A stretch of DNA of 64,000 nt, from contig CAJXYM010000002.1 in the NCBI GenBank assembly GCA_913063045.1, positions 1 to 64,000 of the forward strand, read 5' to 3'. Positions within the stretch are counted from its first letter, which is position 1. The number at the start of each line of letters is the position of its first letter. Source of the stretch: an uncultured Flavobacteriales bacterium. GTDB taxonomy: Bacteria; Bacteroidota; Bacteroidia; Flavobacteriales; BACL11. Positions 9,873 through 19,448 of this stretch are shown here, piece by piece. A program made the position numbers and the translations under genes. The notes under the pieces were generated by a model that saw only the letters and a list, made by a program, of their open reading frames with translations, did not search any database and was not told the origin of the DNA.

Positions 9873-10739
9873 ATGTTACAGAGTAAATTTATAAGTTTCA
9901 TTAAATCTGAAAAACGTCTTTCTCAATACACGGTAACTTCATATAATTCTGATTTAAATCAATTTTTTTTATTTCTAAATAATTTTGATGGAATAAGTAC
10001 TGAAAAAGAAATTACTTTCAAAATTATAAGACTTTGGATTTCTTTCCTTGTAGAGTCTGGATTAAGTTCTCGATCTGTAAATCGCAAAATATCTACAATT
10101 AAATCATATTTTAAGTTTCTAGAAATTTCTGAAGAAATTATACTTAATCCAACATTGAAAATTATATCTCCAAAAATATCAAAGAAATTACCTGTTATTG
10201 TAGAAAAAGTTAATCTTGATCTTTTGTTAGATAAAGAGAATTTTGAAAATAGTTTTATTGGTAAAAGAGATAAGCTAATTATTGAGGTCTTTTATTTAAC
10301 AGGAATTAGACTTTCTGAATTAATAGGTATTCGGATTAAAGATTTTAATTTCGAGAGTTTGACTTTAAAAATATTTGGAAAGAGAAATAAAGAACGTCTT
10401 GTGCCACTTTCCTTTAATATTGTAAATGATATCCAAAAATTTATTATAACGTATAATCTGAATTCTTTACTTTTTACAAATGAAAATCAAGAGAAATTAT
10501 ATCCAAAAAAAGTATATAGAATAGTTAATTACTATATAGGTAAAGTTTCTAGCGTTAATAAAAAGAGTCCGCATGTGTTAAGACATTCTTTTGCCACACA
10601 CATGTTAAACAATGGTGCTGATATTAATGCTATCAAAGAAATACTTGGTCATTCTAATTTAAGTGCTACCCAAATTTATACTCATAATTCTGTTGAAAAG
10701 CTTAAGTCTGTATATAATCAAGCACATCCAAGAGCATAG
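9873..10739 (+). CDS. Tyrosine recombinase, XerC/XerD type
   Basis: 288 residues, the length of cellular Xer recombinases. They resolve chromosome dimers at dif together with a partner. The complete catalytic set is visible: R146 (TGIRLSEL), K170 (FGKRNKE), H234 and R237 (HVLRHSFATHML), H260 (LGHSNLSATQ) and nucleophile Y269 (QIYTH). The N-terminal SAM-like DNA-binding domain (residues 1-100) is complete. The position right after rpsU and ahead of the tuf tRNA block is a conserved flavobacterial arrangement, so this is a housekeeping recombinase and not a mobile-element integrase. Confidence 0.9.
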   Translation: MLQSKFISFIKSEKRLSQYTVTSYNSDLNQFFLFLNNFDGISTEKEITFKIIRLWISFLVESGLSSRSVNRKISTIKSYFKFLEISEEIILNPTLKIISPKISKKLPVIVEKVNLDLLLDKENFENSFIGKRDKLIIEVFYLTGIRLSELIGIRIKDFNFESLTLKIFGKRNKERLVPLSFNIVNDIQKFIITYNLNSLLFTNENQEKLYPKKVYRIVNYYIGKVSSVNKKSPHVLRHSFATHMLNNGADINAIKEILGHSNLSATQIYTHNSVEKLKSVYNQAHPRA

Positions 10740-10891
10740 TTTTTTTAGTATTTTATCAACTTTAAATATTTTAATTTTAAATCATAAATTTTTAGATTAA
10801 AAAAATCAATATTTTAGTTGTTTGTATTAAAAATTTAATAGATTTGCAGCCCATTTTATGGAGTTGTTCTTTATGTAGGGAAAAAAAATAA
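10740..10891. other. Intergenic stretch where hpf/raiA would be expected
   Basis: This 152-base AT-rich gap holds only the promoter described at 10818-10846. In related Flavobacteria a ribosome hibernation factor gene (hpf/raiA) usually lies between the Xer gene and the tRNAs (from memory). No reading frame or remnant of it is visible here. Confidence 0.55.
10818..10846 (+). promoter_or_regulatory. Promoter of the tRNA-tuf operon
   Basis: TTG at 10818-10820 and TAGATTTG at 10839-10846 with an 18-base spacer fit the -33/-7 consensus. The first tRNA starts about 45 bases downstream. It probably drives the four tRNAs and tuf. Confidence 0.7.
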
Positions 10892-10965
10892 GCCGATGTA
10901 GCTCAGCTGGCTAGAGCAGCTGATTTGTAATCAGCAGGTCGTGGGTTCGAGTCCCTCCATCGGCT
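10892..10965 (+). tRNA. tRNA-Thr (anticodon TGT)
   Basis: The acceptor stem GCCGATG pairs with CATCGGC, with T as discriminator. The anticodon stem GCTGA/TCAGC holds loop TTTGTAA with anticodon TGT at 10926-10928, reading ACA. The T-arm contains TTCGAGT, with one T-T mismatch in its stem. No CCA is encoded. Confidence 0.95.
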
Positions 10966-10973
10966 CTTTTTAG

Positions 10974-11058
10974 GGGGAGATACTCAAGCGGTCAACGAGG
11001 GCAGACTGTAAATCTGCTGGCTACGCCTTCACAGGTTCGAATCCTGTTCTCCCCACCA
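10974..11058 (+). tRNA. tRNA-Tyr (anticodon GTA)
   Basis: A class II tRNA with a long variable arm. The acceptor GGGGAGA pairs with TCTCCCC, discriminator A, and CCA is encoded at 11056-11058. The anticodon loop CTGTAAA carries GTA at 11008-11010. Confidence 0.95.
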
Positions 11059-11069
11059 TAATTTGTAAT

Positions 11070-11142
11070 GCGAGAGTAGCTCAGTTGATAGAGCGTCAGC
11101 CTTCCAAGCTGAGGGTCGCGGGTTTGAGCCCCGTCTCTCGCT
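11070..11142 (+). tRNA. tRNA-Gly (anticodon TCC)
   Basis: The acceptor GCGAGAG pairs with CTCTCGC, with discriminator T. The anticodon stem TCAGC/GCTGA holds loop CTTCCAA, so the anticodon is TCC (reads GGA). No CCA is encoded. Confidence 0.95.
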
Positions 11143-11155
11143 CAATACTTTACTA

Positions 11156-11227
11156 GCCGATGTAGCTCAGAGGCAGAGCGTTTCCTTGGTAAGGAAGAGG
11201 TCACGGGTTCAATTCCCGTCATTGGCT
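11156..11227 (+). tRNA. tRNA-Thr (anticodon GGT)
   Basis: The acceptor GCCGATG pairs with CATTGGC (one G-U), with discriminator T. The anticodon loop TTGGTAA gives GGT, reading ACC/ACU. The T-loop is TTCAATT. No CCA is encoded. It is the last tRNA before tuf, 76 bases upstream of its ATG. Confidence 0.94.
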
Positions 11228-11303
11228 CTATAGTAAGTAGAGATTAGATGTTTTAGAAGAAGAAAAAAAGTAAGTAATATATTATTAATTAAATTTAACA
11301 AAA

Positions 11304-12488
11304 ATGGCAAAAGAAAATTTTAATCGTACCAAGCCACACTTGAACATTGGTACTATTGGTCATGTTGACCATGGAAAAACAACTTTAACTGCAGGGATCA
11401 CAAAAGTCCTTGCCCTTAAAGGTGGTGCTGAAGTTCGTGATTTTGACACGATTGATAATGCGCCAGAAGAAAAAGAAAGAGGTATTACAATTAATACTTC
11501 ACATGTTGAATATGAAACAGAAAACAGACATTATGCTCACGTAGATTGTCCTGGTCACGCTGATTATGTTAAAAACATGGTAACTGGAGCTGCTCAGATG
11601 GATGGTGCTATTTTAGTATGTGCTGCCACTGATGGTCCTATGCCTCAAACTAGAGAACATATCTTACTTGCTAGACAAGTTGGTGTTCCAAGTATTGTTG
11701 TTTTTATGAACAAAGCTGACATGGTTGATGATGAAGAGTTACTTGAATTAGTTGAAATGGAATTAAGAGAATTACTTTCATTCTATGATTATGATGGTGA
11801 TAACACTCCTATTATAACTGGTTCTGCATTAGGTGCTCTAAATGGTGAAGCTGAATGGGTTGGTAAAGTAGATGAATTAATGGCTGCTGTTGATTCATGG
11901 ATTCCTGAGCCTGTAAGAGATAATGAAAAACCTTTCTTAATGCCTATTGAAGATGTATTTACAATTACAGGTAGAGGAACTGTTGCTACTGGTAGAATTG
12001 AAACAGGTGTTGCTAATACTGGTGATGTTGTTGATATTATTGGAATGGGTGCTGAAAAATTAGCTTCAACAGTTACTGGAGTTGAAATGTTCAGAAAAAT
12101 ACTTGATAGAGGTGAAGCTGGTGATAATGTTGGTATTCTTTTAAGAGGTATTGAAAAAACTGATATTAAAAGAGGAATGGTTATTTGTAAGCCAGGATCT
12201 GTTAAGCCTCATGATAAGTTTGAAGCTGAGGTGTATATCTTGAAAAAAGAAGAAGGAGGTCGTCACACACCTTTTCATAACAAATATCGTCCTCAATTCT
12301 ACATTAGAACAACTGATGTAACTGGTGAGATTTTCTTACCAAAAGGAACTGAGATGGTTATGCCTGGAGATAATTTAACGATTACTGTTGAATTAATTAG
12401 CACTGTTGCAATGAGTGAAGGTTTAAGATTTGCGATAAGAGAAGGAGGTAGAACTGTTGGAGCTGGACAGATTACAAAAATATTGTAA
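11304..12488 (+). CDS. tuf: Elongation factor Tu
   Basis: 394 residues, standard length. EF-Tu delivers aminoacyl-tRNA to the ribosome. The G1 loop is GHVDHGKT (residues 19-26), G3 is DCPGHADYV, and G4 is NKADMVD. The C-terminal barrels are complete ([30 protein letters not shown]). It is the only tuf copy in this window, set between four upstream tRNAs and tRNA-Trp. Codon use is more restricted than in its neighbours, as expected for a highly expressed gene. Confidence 0.98.
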   Translation: MAKENFNRTKPHLNIGTIGHVDHGKTTLTAGITKVLALKGGAEVRDFDTIDNAPEEKERGITINTSHVEYETENRHYAHVDCPGHADYVKNMVTGAAQMDGAILVCAATDGPMPQTREHILLARQVGVPSIVVFMNKADMVDDEELLELVEMELRELLSFYDYDGDNTPIITGSALGALNGEAEWVGKVDELMAAVDSWIPEPVRDNEKPFLMPIEDVFTITGRGTVATGRIETGVANTGDVVDIIGMGAEKLASTVTGVEMFRKILDRGEAGDNVGILLRGIEKTDIKRGMVICKPGSVKPHDKFEAEVYILKKEEGGRHTPFHNKYRPQFYIRTTDVTGEIFLPKGTEMVMPGDNLTITVELISTVAMSEGLRFAIREGGRTVGAGQITKIL

Positions 12489-12510
12489 TTAAACATTAGT
12501 TTTTATAACA

Positions 12511-12540
12511 AGAGGAAACTTTATAAGTTTTCCTTTTGTT
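12511..12540 (+). terminator. Possible terminator after tuf
   Basis: GGAAACTT and AAGTTTTCC can form a stem with a bulged T, followed by TTTTGTTGTTT. It is weaker than the other terminators here and would allow read-through into tRNA-Trp and secE. Confidence 0.45.
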
Positions 12541-12546
12541 GTTTAA

Positions 12547-12619
12547 ACGGGTGTAGCTCAATTGGTAGAGTAGTGGTCTCCAAAACCATTGGCTGGGAGT
12601 TCGAGTCTCTCCACCCGTG
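12547..12619 (+). tRNA. tRNA-Trp (anticodon CCA)
   Basis: The acceptor ACGGGTG pairs with CACCCGT, with discriminator G. The anticodon loop CTCCAAA carries CCA at 12580-12582. No 3' CCA is encoded. The tuf, tRNA-Trp, secE order is widespread in bacteria. Confidence 0.96.
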
Positions 12620-12644
12620 CAGAAACAATTTAGAAAAAAAAAAA

Positions 12645-12839
12645 ATGACAAAAATTGTTGGATATATTAAAGATTCTTTTGATGAGCTTGTAAATAAAGT
12701 CTCTTGGCCTACTTGGGCTGAATTACAAAATAGTTCAATTGTAGTAGCAATTGCAACTGTTATTATTGCTTTAATTATTTACTTTATGGACTCGATATTT
12801 AGTAATTTAATGAAGATATTTTATAGTTTATTTAGCTAA
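12645..12839 (+). CDS. secE: Preprotein translocase subunit SecE
   Basis: 64 residues starting MTKIVGYIKDSFDELVNKV. SecE clamps the SecY channel in the inner membrane. The conserved VSWPTWAELQNSS segment precedes one membrane helix (about residues 32-55). A longer in-frame opening upstream overlaps tRNA-Trp and was rejected. The ATG follows a long A-run, typical of this genome's start sites. It is 13 bases ahead of nusG. Confidence 0.96.
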   Translation: MTKIVGYIKDSFDELVNKVSWPTWAELQNSSIVVAIATVIIALIIYFMDSIFSNLMKIFYSLFS

Positions 12840-12852
12840 TACCAATAATATT

Positions 12853-13407
12853 ATGACAGAAGAAGTTAAAAATAAAGATTGGTATGTTCTCAGAGTAATG
12901 GGGGGTAAAGAGAAAAAAACTGTGGCCTTTATAGAGAAGGAGATTGAAAGATTAGATTTAAAGGAAAATGTTGCTCAAATTCTTGTTCCAACTGAAAAAA
13001 TATATCAAATAAGAAAAGGTAAAAAAGTTGCTAAAGAAAGAAATTTTTTCCCTGGATATGTTTTAATTGAAGCAAATTTATCAGGTGAGATCCCTCATAT
13101 TTTAAAAAACATTACAAATGTCTTAGGTTTTCTTGGAGCTACTAAAGGTGGTGCTCCAGTTCCGATGAGAAAAAGTGAGATTAATAAAATCCTTGGTCGT
13201 GTTGATGAAATGGCACTATCAGAAGAACAGGTAAGTATTCCTTTTATAGTTGGTGAGACTATAAAAGTTATTGATGGACCTTTTAATAGTTTTCATGCTG
13301 AAATTGAAGATATTGATGAACAAAAGAAGAAACTAAAATTAATGGTGAAAATATTTGGAAGAAAAACACCATTAGAATTGAATTTTATGCAAGTAGAAAA
13401 AATATAA
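12853..13407 (+). CDS. nusG: Transcription termination/antitermination factor NusG
   Basis: 184 residues. The NGN domain (residues about 8-115, [15 protein letters not shown] to [13 protein letters not shown]) binds RNA polymerase, and the C-terminal KOW domain (about 130-184, [19 protein letters not shown]) contacts Rho or ribosomal protein S10. It lies between secE and rplK, the usual position. Confidence 0.97.
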   Translation: MTEEVKNKDWYVLRVMGGKEKKTVAFIEKEIERLDLKENVAQILVPTEKIYQIRKGKKVAKERNFFPGYVLIEANLSGEIPHILKNITNVLGFLGATKGGAPVPMRKSEINKILGRVDEMALSEEQVSIPFIVGETIKVIDGPFNSFHAEIEDIDEQKKKLKLMVKIFGRKTPLELNFMQVEKI

Positions 13408-13411
13408 AAAC

Positions 13412-13855
13412 ATGGCTAAAGAAATTACAGGTATTATAAAGTTACAAATTAGAGGTGGAGCTGCTAATCCAGCACCGCCCGTTGGACCTGCACTTGGTGC
13501 AAAGGGAGTGAATATTATGGAGTTTTGTAAACAGTTTAATGCAAGAACTCAAGAAAAACAAGGGAAAATTGTTCCTGTTGTTATAACAGTTTACAAAGAT
13601 AAATCCTTTGAATTTGTTATAAAAACAGCTCCAGCTGCATCTCAATTACTTGAGGCAGCAAAAAAGAAAAAAGGTTCTAGTGAACCAAATAAAGACAAGG
13701 TAGCATCTGTTACTTGGGATCAGATAAAAGTTATAGCAGAAGATAAAATGACAGATTTAAATGCTTTTAAAATTGAATCTGCTATGCTAATGGTTGCTGG
13801 TACTGCAAGAAGTATGGGAATTACAGTTAAAGGCAATATGCCAAATAACAATTAA
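13412..13855 (+). CDS. rplK: Ribosomal protein L11
   Basis: 147 residues. The proline-rich [20 protein letters not shown] motif in the N-terminal domain is diagnostic, and the C-terminal RNA-binding domain ([21 protein letters not shown]) is complete. L11 forms the GTPase-associated centre of the 50S subunit and is the substrate of PrmA, which is also encoded in this window. The start is 4 bases after nusG. Confidence 0.98.
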   Translation: MAKEITGIIKLQIRGGAANPAPPVGPALGAKGVNIMEFCKQFNARTQEKQGKIVPVVITVYKDKSFEFVIKTAPAASQLLEAAKKKKGSSEPNKDKVASVTWDQIKVIAEDKMTDLNAFKIESAMLMVAGTARSMGITVKGNMPNNN

Positions 13856-13874
13856 TATTTTAAGATAAAATAGT

Positions 13875-14564
13875 ATGACTAAAATAAGTAAAAGCAGAAA
13901 AGATGGTTTGTCAAAAGTTGATTTAACTAAAAATTATAATTTACTTGAGGCCTCAACTTTTGTTAAAGAAACTGCAACTGCGAAGTTTGACGAGTCTGTA
14001 GATTTAGCAATTAGATTAGGTGTTGATCCTAGACAAGCAAATCAAATGGTAAGAGGCGTTGCATCTCTTCCACATGGAACAGGAAAAACTTTAAAAGTAC
14101 TAGCTTTAGTTACGGCTGATAAGGAAGAAGAAGCAAAAAAAGCTGGAGCTGATTATGTTGGTTTAGATGAATATATTGATAAAATTAAATCTGGATGGAC
14201 TGATGTAGATGTTATTGTAACTATGCCATCTGTTATGGGTAAAATAGGTCCAATTGGTAGGGTTCTTGGTCCTAGAGGTTTAATGCCTAATCCTAAGTCA
14301 GGTACTGTTACAATGGATATTGGTAAAGCTGTTACTGACGTTAAAAAAGGTAAAATAGATTTTAAAGTAGATAAAACTGGAATCATCCACGCTTCTGTTG
14401 GAAAAGTATCTTTTGATGCTAAGCAAATTTCAGAAAACGCAGATGAACTTTTACAAACTGTTAATAAATTAAGACCAGTTTCTTCTAAAGGTACTTACAT
14501 TAAAAGTGTAACATTATCTAGCACTATGGGTTTAGGTTTATCAATAGACACTAGCGCTTACTAA
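13875..14564 (+). CDS. rplA: Ribosomal protein L1
   Basis: 229 residues, normal for L1. The signature [10 protein letters not shown] and the GPRGLMPNP segment are present, with both alpha/beta domains. L1 forms the mobile stalk near the E site and in many bacteria represses its own operon with rplK. No repression site was identified here. Confidence 0.98.
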   Translation: MTKISKSRKDGLSKVDLTKNYNLLEASTFVKETATAKFDESVDLAIRLGVDPRQANQMVRGVASLPHGTGKTLKVLALVTADKEEEAKKAGADYVGLDEYIDKIKSGWTDVDVIVTMPSVMGKIGPIGRVLGPRGLMPNPKSGTVTMDIGKAVTDVKKGKIDFKVDKTGIIHASVGKVSFDAKQISENADELLQTVNKLRPVSSKGTYIKSVTLSSTMGLGLSIDTSAY

Positions 14565-14585
14565 GAATTTTAAGAAAATTATAAA

Positions 14586-15104
14586 ATGAATAAACAAGAA
14601 AAAAATAAGTTAATTGATGATCTAAATAAGATGTTAGATGAAAATAAAAATTTTTATTTAGCAGATATTTCAGGTTTAACTGCAGAACAAAATAGTAGCC
14701 TTAGAAGAATATGTTTTAAGCAAAATGTTTCTTTACAGGTTGTTAAGAATACTTTACTTCAAAAAGCATTTGATAAAAATGCTTTAGACTTTAATCAGCT
14801 TTCAGAATCACTTCGAGGAAACACTTCTTTAATGTTCTCCGATTCTGCAAATGCTCCTGCTAAGATTATTGAAGAATTTAGAAAAAAGAATGATAAACCT
14901 CTATTAAAGGCAGCTCTTATTGAGGAAGAGTTTTATATCGGTGATGATAATCTTTCAATCTTAGCTAATCTTAAATCTAAGAATGAACTTATTGGAGATA
15001 TTATTACACTTCTTCAGTCACCAGCCAAAAATGTTATTTCATCTCTTCAATCAAGCAGTGTAAAACTCTCAGGTATTGTTAAAGCACTAGCTGAAAAAAA
15101 ATAA
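14586..15104 (+). CDS. rplJ: Ribosomal protein L10
   Basis: 172 residues. The N-terminal rRNA-binding domain contains FYLADISGLTAEQNSSLRR and LRGNTSLMF. The C-terminal helix binds L7/L12 dimers, which are encoded next. In many bacteria L10-L12 represses translation from a leader upstream of rplJ; the 21-base gap after rplA leaves little room for such a structure here. Confidence 0.97.
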   Translation: MNKQEKNKLIDDLNKMLDENKNFYLADISGLTAEQNSSLRRICFKQNVSLQVVKNTLLQKAFDKNALDFNQLSESLRGNTSLMFSDSANAPAKIIEEFRKKNDKPLLKAALIEEEFYIGDDNLSILANLKSKNELIGDIITLLQSPAKNVISSLQSSSVKLSGIVKALAEKK

Positions 15105-15155
15105 AAAAATAATGCTTCCAACATTAAACAATTCAATAATTAAATAATAAAAAAA

Positions 15156-15533
15156 ATGGCAGATTTAAAAAAGTTCGCAGAAGATTTAGTTAATTTATCA
15201 GTTAAAGATGTAACTGAGTTAGCTAATATATTAAAAGATGAGTATGGTATTGAGCCAGCTGCAGCAGTAGCTGTAGCAGCAGGACCAGCAGCAGCAGGTG
15301 GTGGAGAAGCTGCAGAAGAACAGTCAGAGTTTGACGTAATTCTTAAAGAAGCAGGTCCATCTAAATTAAAAGTTGTTAAAGCTGTAAAAGAATTAACAGG
15401 TCTTGGTTTAAAAGATGCTAAAGATATCGTTGATAGCGCTCCAAAAGCAGTTAAAGAAGGAGTTAGCAAAGATGAAGCAGAAGGAATCAAGACATCTCTT
15501 GAGGAAGCTGGTGCAGTAGTTGAGCTTAAATAA
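15156..15533 (+). CDS. rplL: Ribosomal protein L7/L12
   Basis: 125 residues. An N-terminal dimerisation domain (1-32) is joined by an Ala/Gly hinge (about 35-52, [16 protein letters not shown]) to the C-terminal domain that recruits factors ([19 protein letters not shown]). The hinge is GC-richer than the surroundings because of its Ala codons. It is followed by a hairpin before rpoB. Confidence 0.98.
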   Translation: MADLKKFAEDLVNLSVKDVTELANILKDEYGIEPAAAVAVAAGPAAAGGGEAAEEQSEFDVILKEAGPSKLKVVKAVKELTGLGLKDAKDIVDSAPKAVKEGVSKDEAEGIKTSLEEAGAVVELK

Positions 15534-15554
15534 GCACAATATTTTATAAAAAAA

Positions 15555-15594
15555 GGTTTAACTCTTATTTTAAATAAGGGTTAAACCCTTTTTC
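15555..15594 (+). terminator. Attenuator-like hairpin between rplL and rpoB
   Basis: A near-perfect 16-bp stem (15555-15570 with 15572-15587, GGTTTAAC.../...GTTAAACC, one G-U pair and a one-base loop that would open by a few pairs) is followed by CTTTTTCG. A partial terminator at this position lowers rpoBC relative to ribosomal proteins in E. coli; the same role is inferred here. Confidence 0.7.
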
Positions 15595-15637
15595 GTTTCT
15601 TATTTTAACCCTTTTTTGTAATTAAAATCTTAATGCT

Positions 15638-18600
15638 TTGAATAAAAAAAATACACCAAGAATAAATTTTGCTTCAATTAAAAATCAAGTTAATTACCCA
15701 GATTTTTTAGATATTCAATTAGTTAGTTTTCAATCATTTTTCCAAACTGGAACAACTTTAGACGAAAGAATTAATGAGGGTCTATACAAAACTTTTACTG
15801 AGCTTTTTCCAATTACTGATTCTAGAAATAATTTTGTTCTTGAATTTATTGATTATACAATTGACCCTCCAAGATACTCAATTGAGGAATGTATTAATAG
15901 AGGTTTAACATTTAAAGTTCCTTTAAAAGTTAAATTAAAATTGTATTGCACTGATCCTGAACATGAAGATTTTGAAACTATAATACAAGATGTATATTTT
16001 GGTAATATACCTTTTATGACTCCTAAAGGTACCTTTGTTATCAATGGGGCTGAAAGAGTTGTAGTTTCTCAATTGCATAGGTCTCCTGGTGTTTTCTTTG
16101 GTCAAAGTTTTCATTCAAATGGAACTAAATTATATTCTGCAAGAGTTATACCTTTTAAAGGTTCTTGGATTGAATTTACTACTGATATTAATAATGTGAT
16201 GTATGCATATATTGATAGAAAGAAAAAATTACCCGTTACAACTTTATTAAGAGCAATTGGTTACGAAAGCGATAGAGATATATTAGAGATTTTTGGTTTA
16301 GCTGACGAAGTAAAAGTTTCTAAAAGTGGTTTAAAAAGAGTTGTTGGTAGAAAATTAGCTGCTAGAGTTTTAAAATCTTGGGTTGATGATTTTGTTGATG
16401 AAGATACTGGTGAACTTGTTCCTATTGAAAGAAATGAAGTAATTTTAGAAAGAGATACAATTATTGATAATAGTCATATTCTTGATATTGTTAATTCAGG
16501 TACTGAGACTATTCTTCTTCATAAGGAAGGGGAGAATGTTGGTGATCATACTCTAATTCATAACACTTTACAAAAAGATCCTTCAAATTCTGAAGTTGAA
16601 GCTGTTAGACATATTTACAGACAACTTAGAAGCGCTGAAGCACCTGATGATGAAACTGCTAGAGGAATTATTGATAAATTATTCTTTTCTGATCAAAGAT
16701 ATAGCTTAGGTCATGTTGGTAGATTTAGAATAAATAGAAGATTAGGTTTAGATGTTAGTTTAGATAAACACGTTTTAACAAATGAAGATATTGTCTCTAT
16801 TATCAGTAATTTAATTCAACTTGTTAATTCAAAAGTTGATGTTGATGATATTGACCATTTGAGTAACAGAAGAGTTAGAACTGTCGGAGAACAACTATCT
16901 AATCAATTTAGTGTTGGACTAAGTAGAATGGCTCGAACAATTAGAGAGAGAATGAATGTTAGAGATAACGAAGTTTTTACTCCTATTGATTTAATTAATG
17001 CAAAAACATTATCTGCTGTAATAAATTCATTTTTTGGAACTAGTCAATTGTCACAATTTATGGATCAGACTAATCCACTTGCAGAGGTAACTCATAAGAG
17101 AAGAGTATCTGCTCTAGGACCTGGTGGTTTAACCAGAGAGAGAGCTGGTTTTGAGGTTAGAGATGTTCATTATACTCATTATGGTAGATTATGTCCAATT
17201 GAAACTCCTGAAGGACCAAATATTGGTTTAATATCATCACTTTGTGTGTATGCTAAAGTAAATGAACTTGGTTTTATTGAAACACCTTATAGAAAAGCAG
17301 AAAATGGTTCAGTTGATGTTAGTAAGGAGCCTACTTACGTGACAGCAGAACAAGAAGAGGGACAAATTATTGCTCAAGCTAATTCTCCTTTAACAGATAA
17401 AGGTGATTTTTCTAATGACAGAATTAAATCTAGAAGAGAGCATGATTATCTTGTTGCTGAACCATCAAATGTAACTATGATGGATGTTGCGCCAAATCAA
17501 ATTGCTTCTATTGCAGCATCGTTAATTCCATTTCTTGAACATGATGATGCCAATAGAGCATTAATGGGATCGAATATGATGAGACAGGCTGTTCCTTTAT
17601 TAAGAACTGACGCGCCTATTGTTGGAACTGGACTAGAACCTCATGTTGCAAAAGATTCTCGTACAATGATTAATGCTGAAGGTAATGGAATTGTTACTTA
17701 TGTTGATTCTGATAGAATTGTAATTAAATATACTAGAACTAAGGAAGATGAGATTGTTAGTTTTGATGATAATGTTAAAACGTATTATTTGACTAAATTT
17801 CAAAAAACTAACCAAAGAACCTGTATTAATATAAAACCAATTGTCCGTATTGGAGATTCGGTTAAGAAAGGTCAAGTCTTATGCGAGGGTTATGCAACTG
17901 AAAATGGTGAATTAGCTATTGGAAGAAATCTTAAAGTAGCATTTATGCCTTGGAAAGGTTATAATTTTGAGGATGCAATTATTTTATCTGAGAGAGTTGT
18001 TAGGGAAGATTTATTTACATCTCTTCATATTGCTGAGCACGTTGTTAATGTAAGAGAAACTAAAAGAGGTGCTGAGGAATTGACAGCTGATATTCCAAAT
18101 ATTAGTGAAATTGCTACTAAAGATCTTGATGAAAATGGTATGGTTAGAGTTGGTGCTCATGTGAGTACTGGTGATATTTTGATTGGTAAAATAACACCAA
18201 AAGGGGAATCTGACCCTACTCCTGAAGAGAAGTTATTAAGGGCGATTTTTGGTGAAAAAGCTGGAGATGTTAAAGATGCATCCTTAAAAACAAAACCATC
18301 TAATCAAGGTGTAGTTATCGGTAAATCATTATTCTCTAAAACTGTAAAAGATAGAAGAGCTAAATCTCAAGATAAATTAGATTTACAATCGATTGACTCA
18401 GATTTTGTGAAGGCTGCTGATGCTTTGAAAAATGTTTTGGCTACAAAATTATATAACGTTATTGGTGGAAAAGCATCAAAAGGAGTGAAAAATATTCTTG
18501 GAGAAATTGTAGTTAGTAAAAGCACGAAATTTACTAAAAAAATTGTTCTGAATATTGACTTTACTATGGTTGATCCTCATAAATGGACATCTAATGACGA

Positions 18601-19444
18601 AAGTAATTCACTTGTAAATAAAATTATATCAAATTATTTAAGAAAATATAATGATGTTTTTGGTGATTACAGAAGAAAAAGATTTGCTATCTCTGTTGGA
18701 GATGAACTACCTGCTGGAGTATTAAAACTAGCAAAAGTTCAAATTGCTCAAAAAAGAAAAGTTAAAGTTGGGGATAAATTGGCTGGTCGTCATGGTAATA
18801 AGGGTATTGTTTCTAGAGTTGTTAGAGATGAAGATATGCCTTTCTTAGAAGATGGTACACCTGTTGATATTATTTTAAATCCTCTTGGTGTTCCTTCAAG
18901 AATGAATCTTGGACAGATATATGAAACTATTCTTGGATGGGCAGGTCAGAAATTATCAAAAAAATATTTTACTCCTGTTTTTGATGGAGCTAGTATTGAT
19001 CAAATTAATGCTGAAACCGATGAGGCTAATTTGCCAAGACTGGGTCAGACTTACTTATTTGATGGTGGAACTGGAGAAAGATTTGAGCAAACAGCAACTG
19101 TAGGTGTAATTTATATGTTAAAATTAGGGCATTTAATTGATGATAAAATGCATGCTCGTTCAATTGGTCCATATTCTTTAATAACTCAACAGCCTTTAGG
19201 TGGAAAAGCACAGTTTGGAGGTCAAAGACTTGGTGAGATGGAAGTATGGGCATTAGAAGGGTATGGAGCTTCTAATATTTTACAAGAAATGTTAACATTA
19301 AAGTCTGATGATGTTATTGGTAGAGCGCAAGCTTTTGAGGCTATTGTTAAAGGAAAAGAATTACCTACTGCAGGTATTCCAGAATCTTTTAATGTATTAC
19401 TTCATGAATTAAACGGGTTAGGATTAAAAATATCATTTGAATAA
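15638..19444 (+). CDS. rpoB: RNA polymerase beta subunit
   Basis: 1268 residues, typical of Bacteroidota. The start codon is TTG: the protein begins [16 protein letters not shown], the usual flavobacterial N-terminus, and the only nearby ATG (15633) is out of frame and stops at once. Hallmarks are the rifampicin-pocket region ([30 protein letters not shown]), [12 protein letters not shown], the [12 protein letters not shown] catalytic-region lysines, and [18 protein letters not shown] near the C-terminus. The rifampicin region looks wild-type (S, Q, D, H, R and S positions kept). rpoC starts 4 bases later. Confidence 0.98.
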   Translation: MNKKNTPRINFASIKNQVNYPDFLDIQLVSFQSFFQTGTTLDERINEGLYKTFTELFPITDSRNNFVLEFIDYTIDPPRYSIEECINRGLTFKVPLKVKLKLYCTDPEHEDFETIIQDVYFGNIPFMTPKGTFVINGAERVVVSQLHRSPGVFFGQSFHSNGTKLYSARVIPFKGSWIEFTTDINNVMYAYIDRKKKLPVTTLLRAIGYESDRDILEIFGLADEVKVSKSGLKRVVGRKLAARVLKSWVDDFVDEDTGELVPIERNEVILERDTIIDNSHILDIVNSGTETILLHKEGENVGDHTLIHNTLQKDPSNSEVEAVRHIYRQLRSAEAPDDETARGIIDKLFFSDQRYSLGHVGRFRINRRLGLDVSLDKHVLTNEDIVSIISNLIQLVNSKVDVDDIDHLSNRRVRTVGEQLSNQFSVGLSRMARTIRERMNVRDNEVFTPIDLINAKTLSAVINSFFGTSQLSQFMDQTNPLAEVTHKRRVSALGPGGLTRERAGFEVRDVHYTHYGRLCPIETPEGPNIGLISSLCVYAKVNELGFIETPYRKAENGSVDVSKEPTYVTAEQEEGQIIAQANSPLTDKGDFSNDRIKSRREHDYLVAEPSNVTMMDVAPNQIASIAASLIPFLEHDDANRALMGSNMMRQAVPLLRTDAPIVGTGLEPHVAKDSRTMINAEGNGIVTYVDSDRIVIKYTRTKEDEIVSFDDNVKTYYLTKFQKTNQRTCINIKPIVRIGDSVKKGQVLCEGYATENGELAIGRNLKVAFMPWKGYNFEDAIILSERVVREDLFTSLHIAEHVVNVRETKRGAEELTADIPNISEIATKDLDENGMVRVGAHVSTGDILIGKITPKGESDPTPEEKLLRAIFGEKAGDVKDASLKTKPSNQGVVIGKSLFSKTVKDRRAKSQDKLDLQSIDSDFVKAADALKNVLATKLYNVIGGKASKGVKNILGEIVVSKSTKFTKKIVLNIDFTMVDPHKWTSNDESNSLVNKIISNYLRKYNDVFGDYRRKRFAISVGDELPAGVLKLAKVQIAQKRKVKVGDKLAGRHGNKGIVSRVVRDEDMPFLEDGTPVDIILNPLGVPSRMNLGQIYETILGWAGQKLSKKYFTPVFDGASIDQINAETDEANLPRLGQTYLFDGGTGERFEQTATVGVIYMLKLGHLIDDKMHARSIGPYSLITQQPLGGKAQFGGQRLGEMEVWALEGYGASNILQEMLTLKSDDVIGRAQAFEAIVKGKELPTAGIPESFNVLLHELNGLGLKISFE

Positions 19445-19448
19445 AATT

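Noticed and set aside
9873-10739. Mobile-element or phage integrase
   Set aside because: Position in a conserved housekeeping block, Xer length, and no att-like repeats or cargo nearby point to cellular Xer.
12573-12644. Upstream extension of secE
   Set aside because: It would be translated from tRNA-Trp; SecE homologues begin at the downstream ATG.
15140-15490. Antisense frame across rplL
   Set aside because: It mirrors the Ala-rich codons of rplL and has no support of its own.
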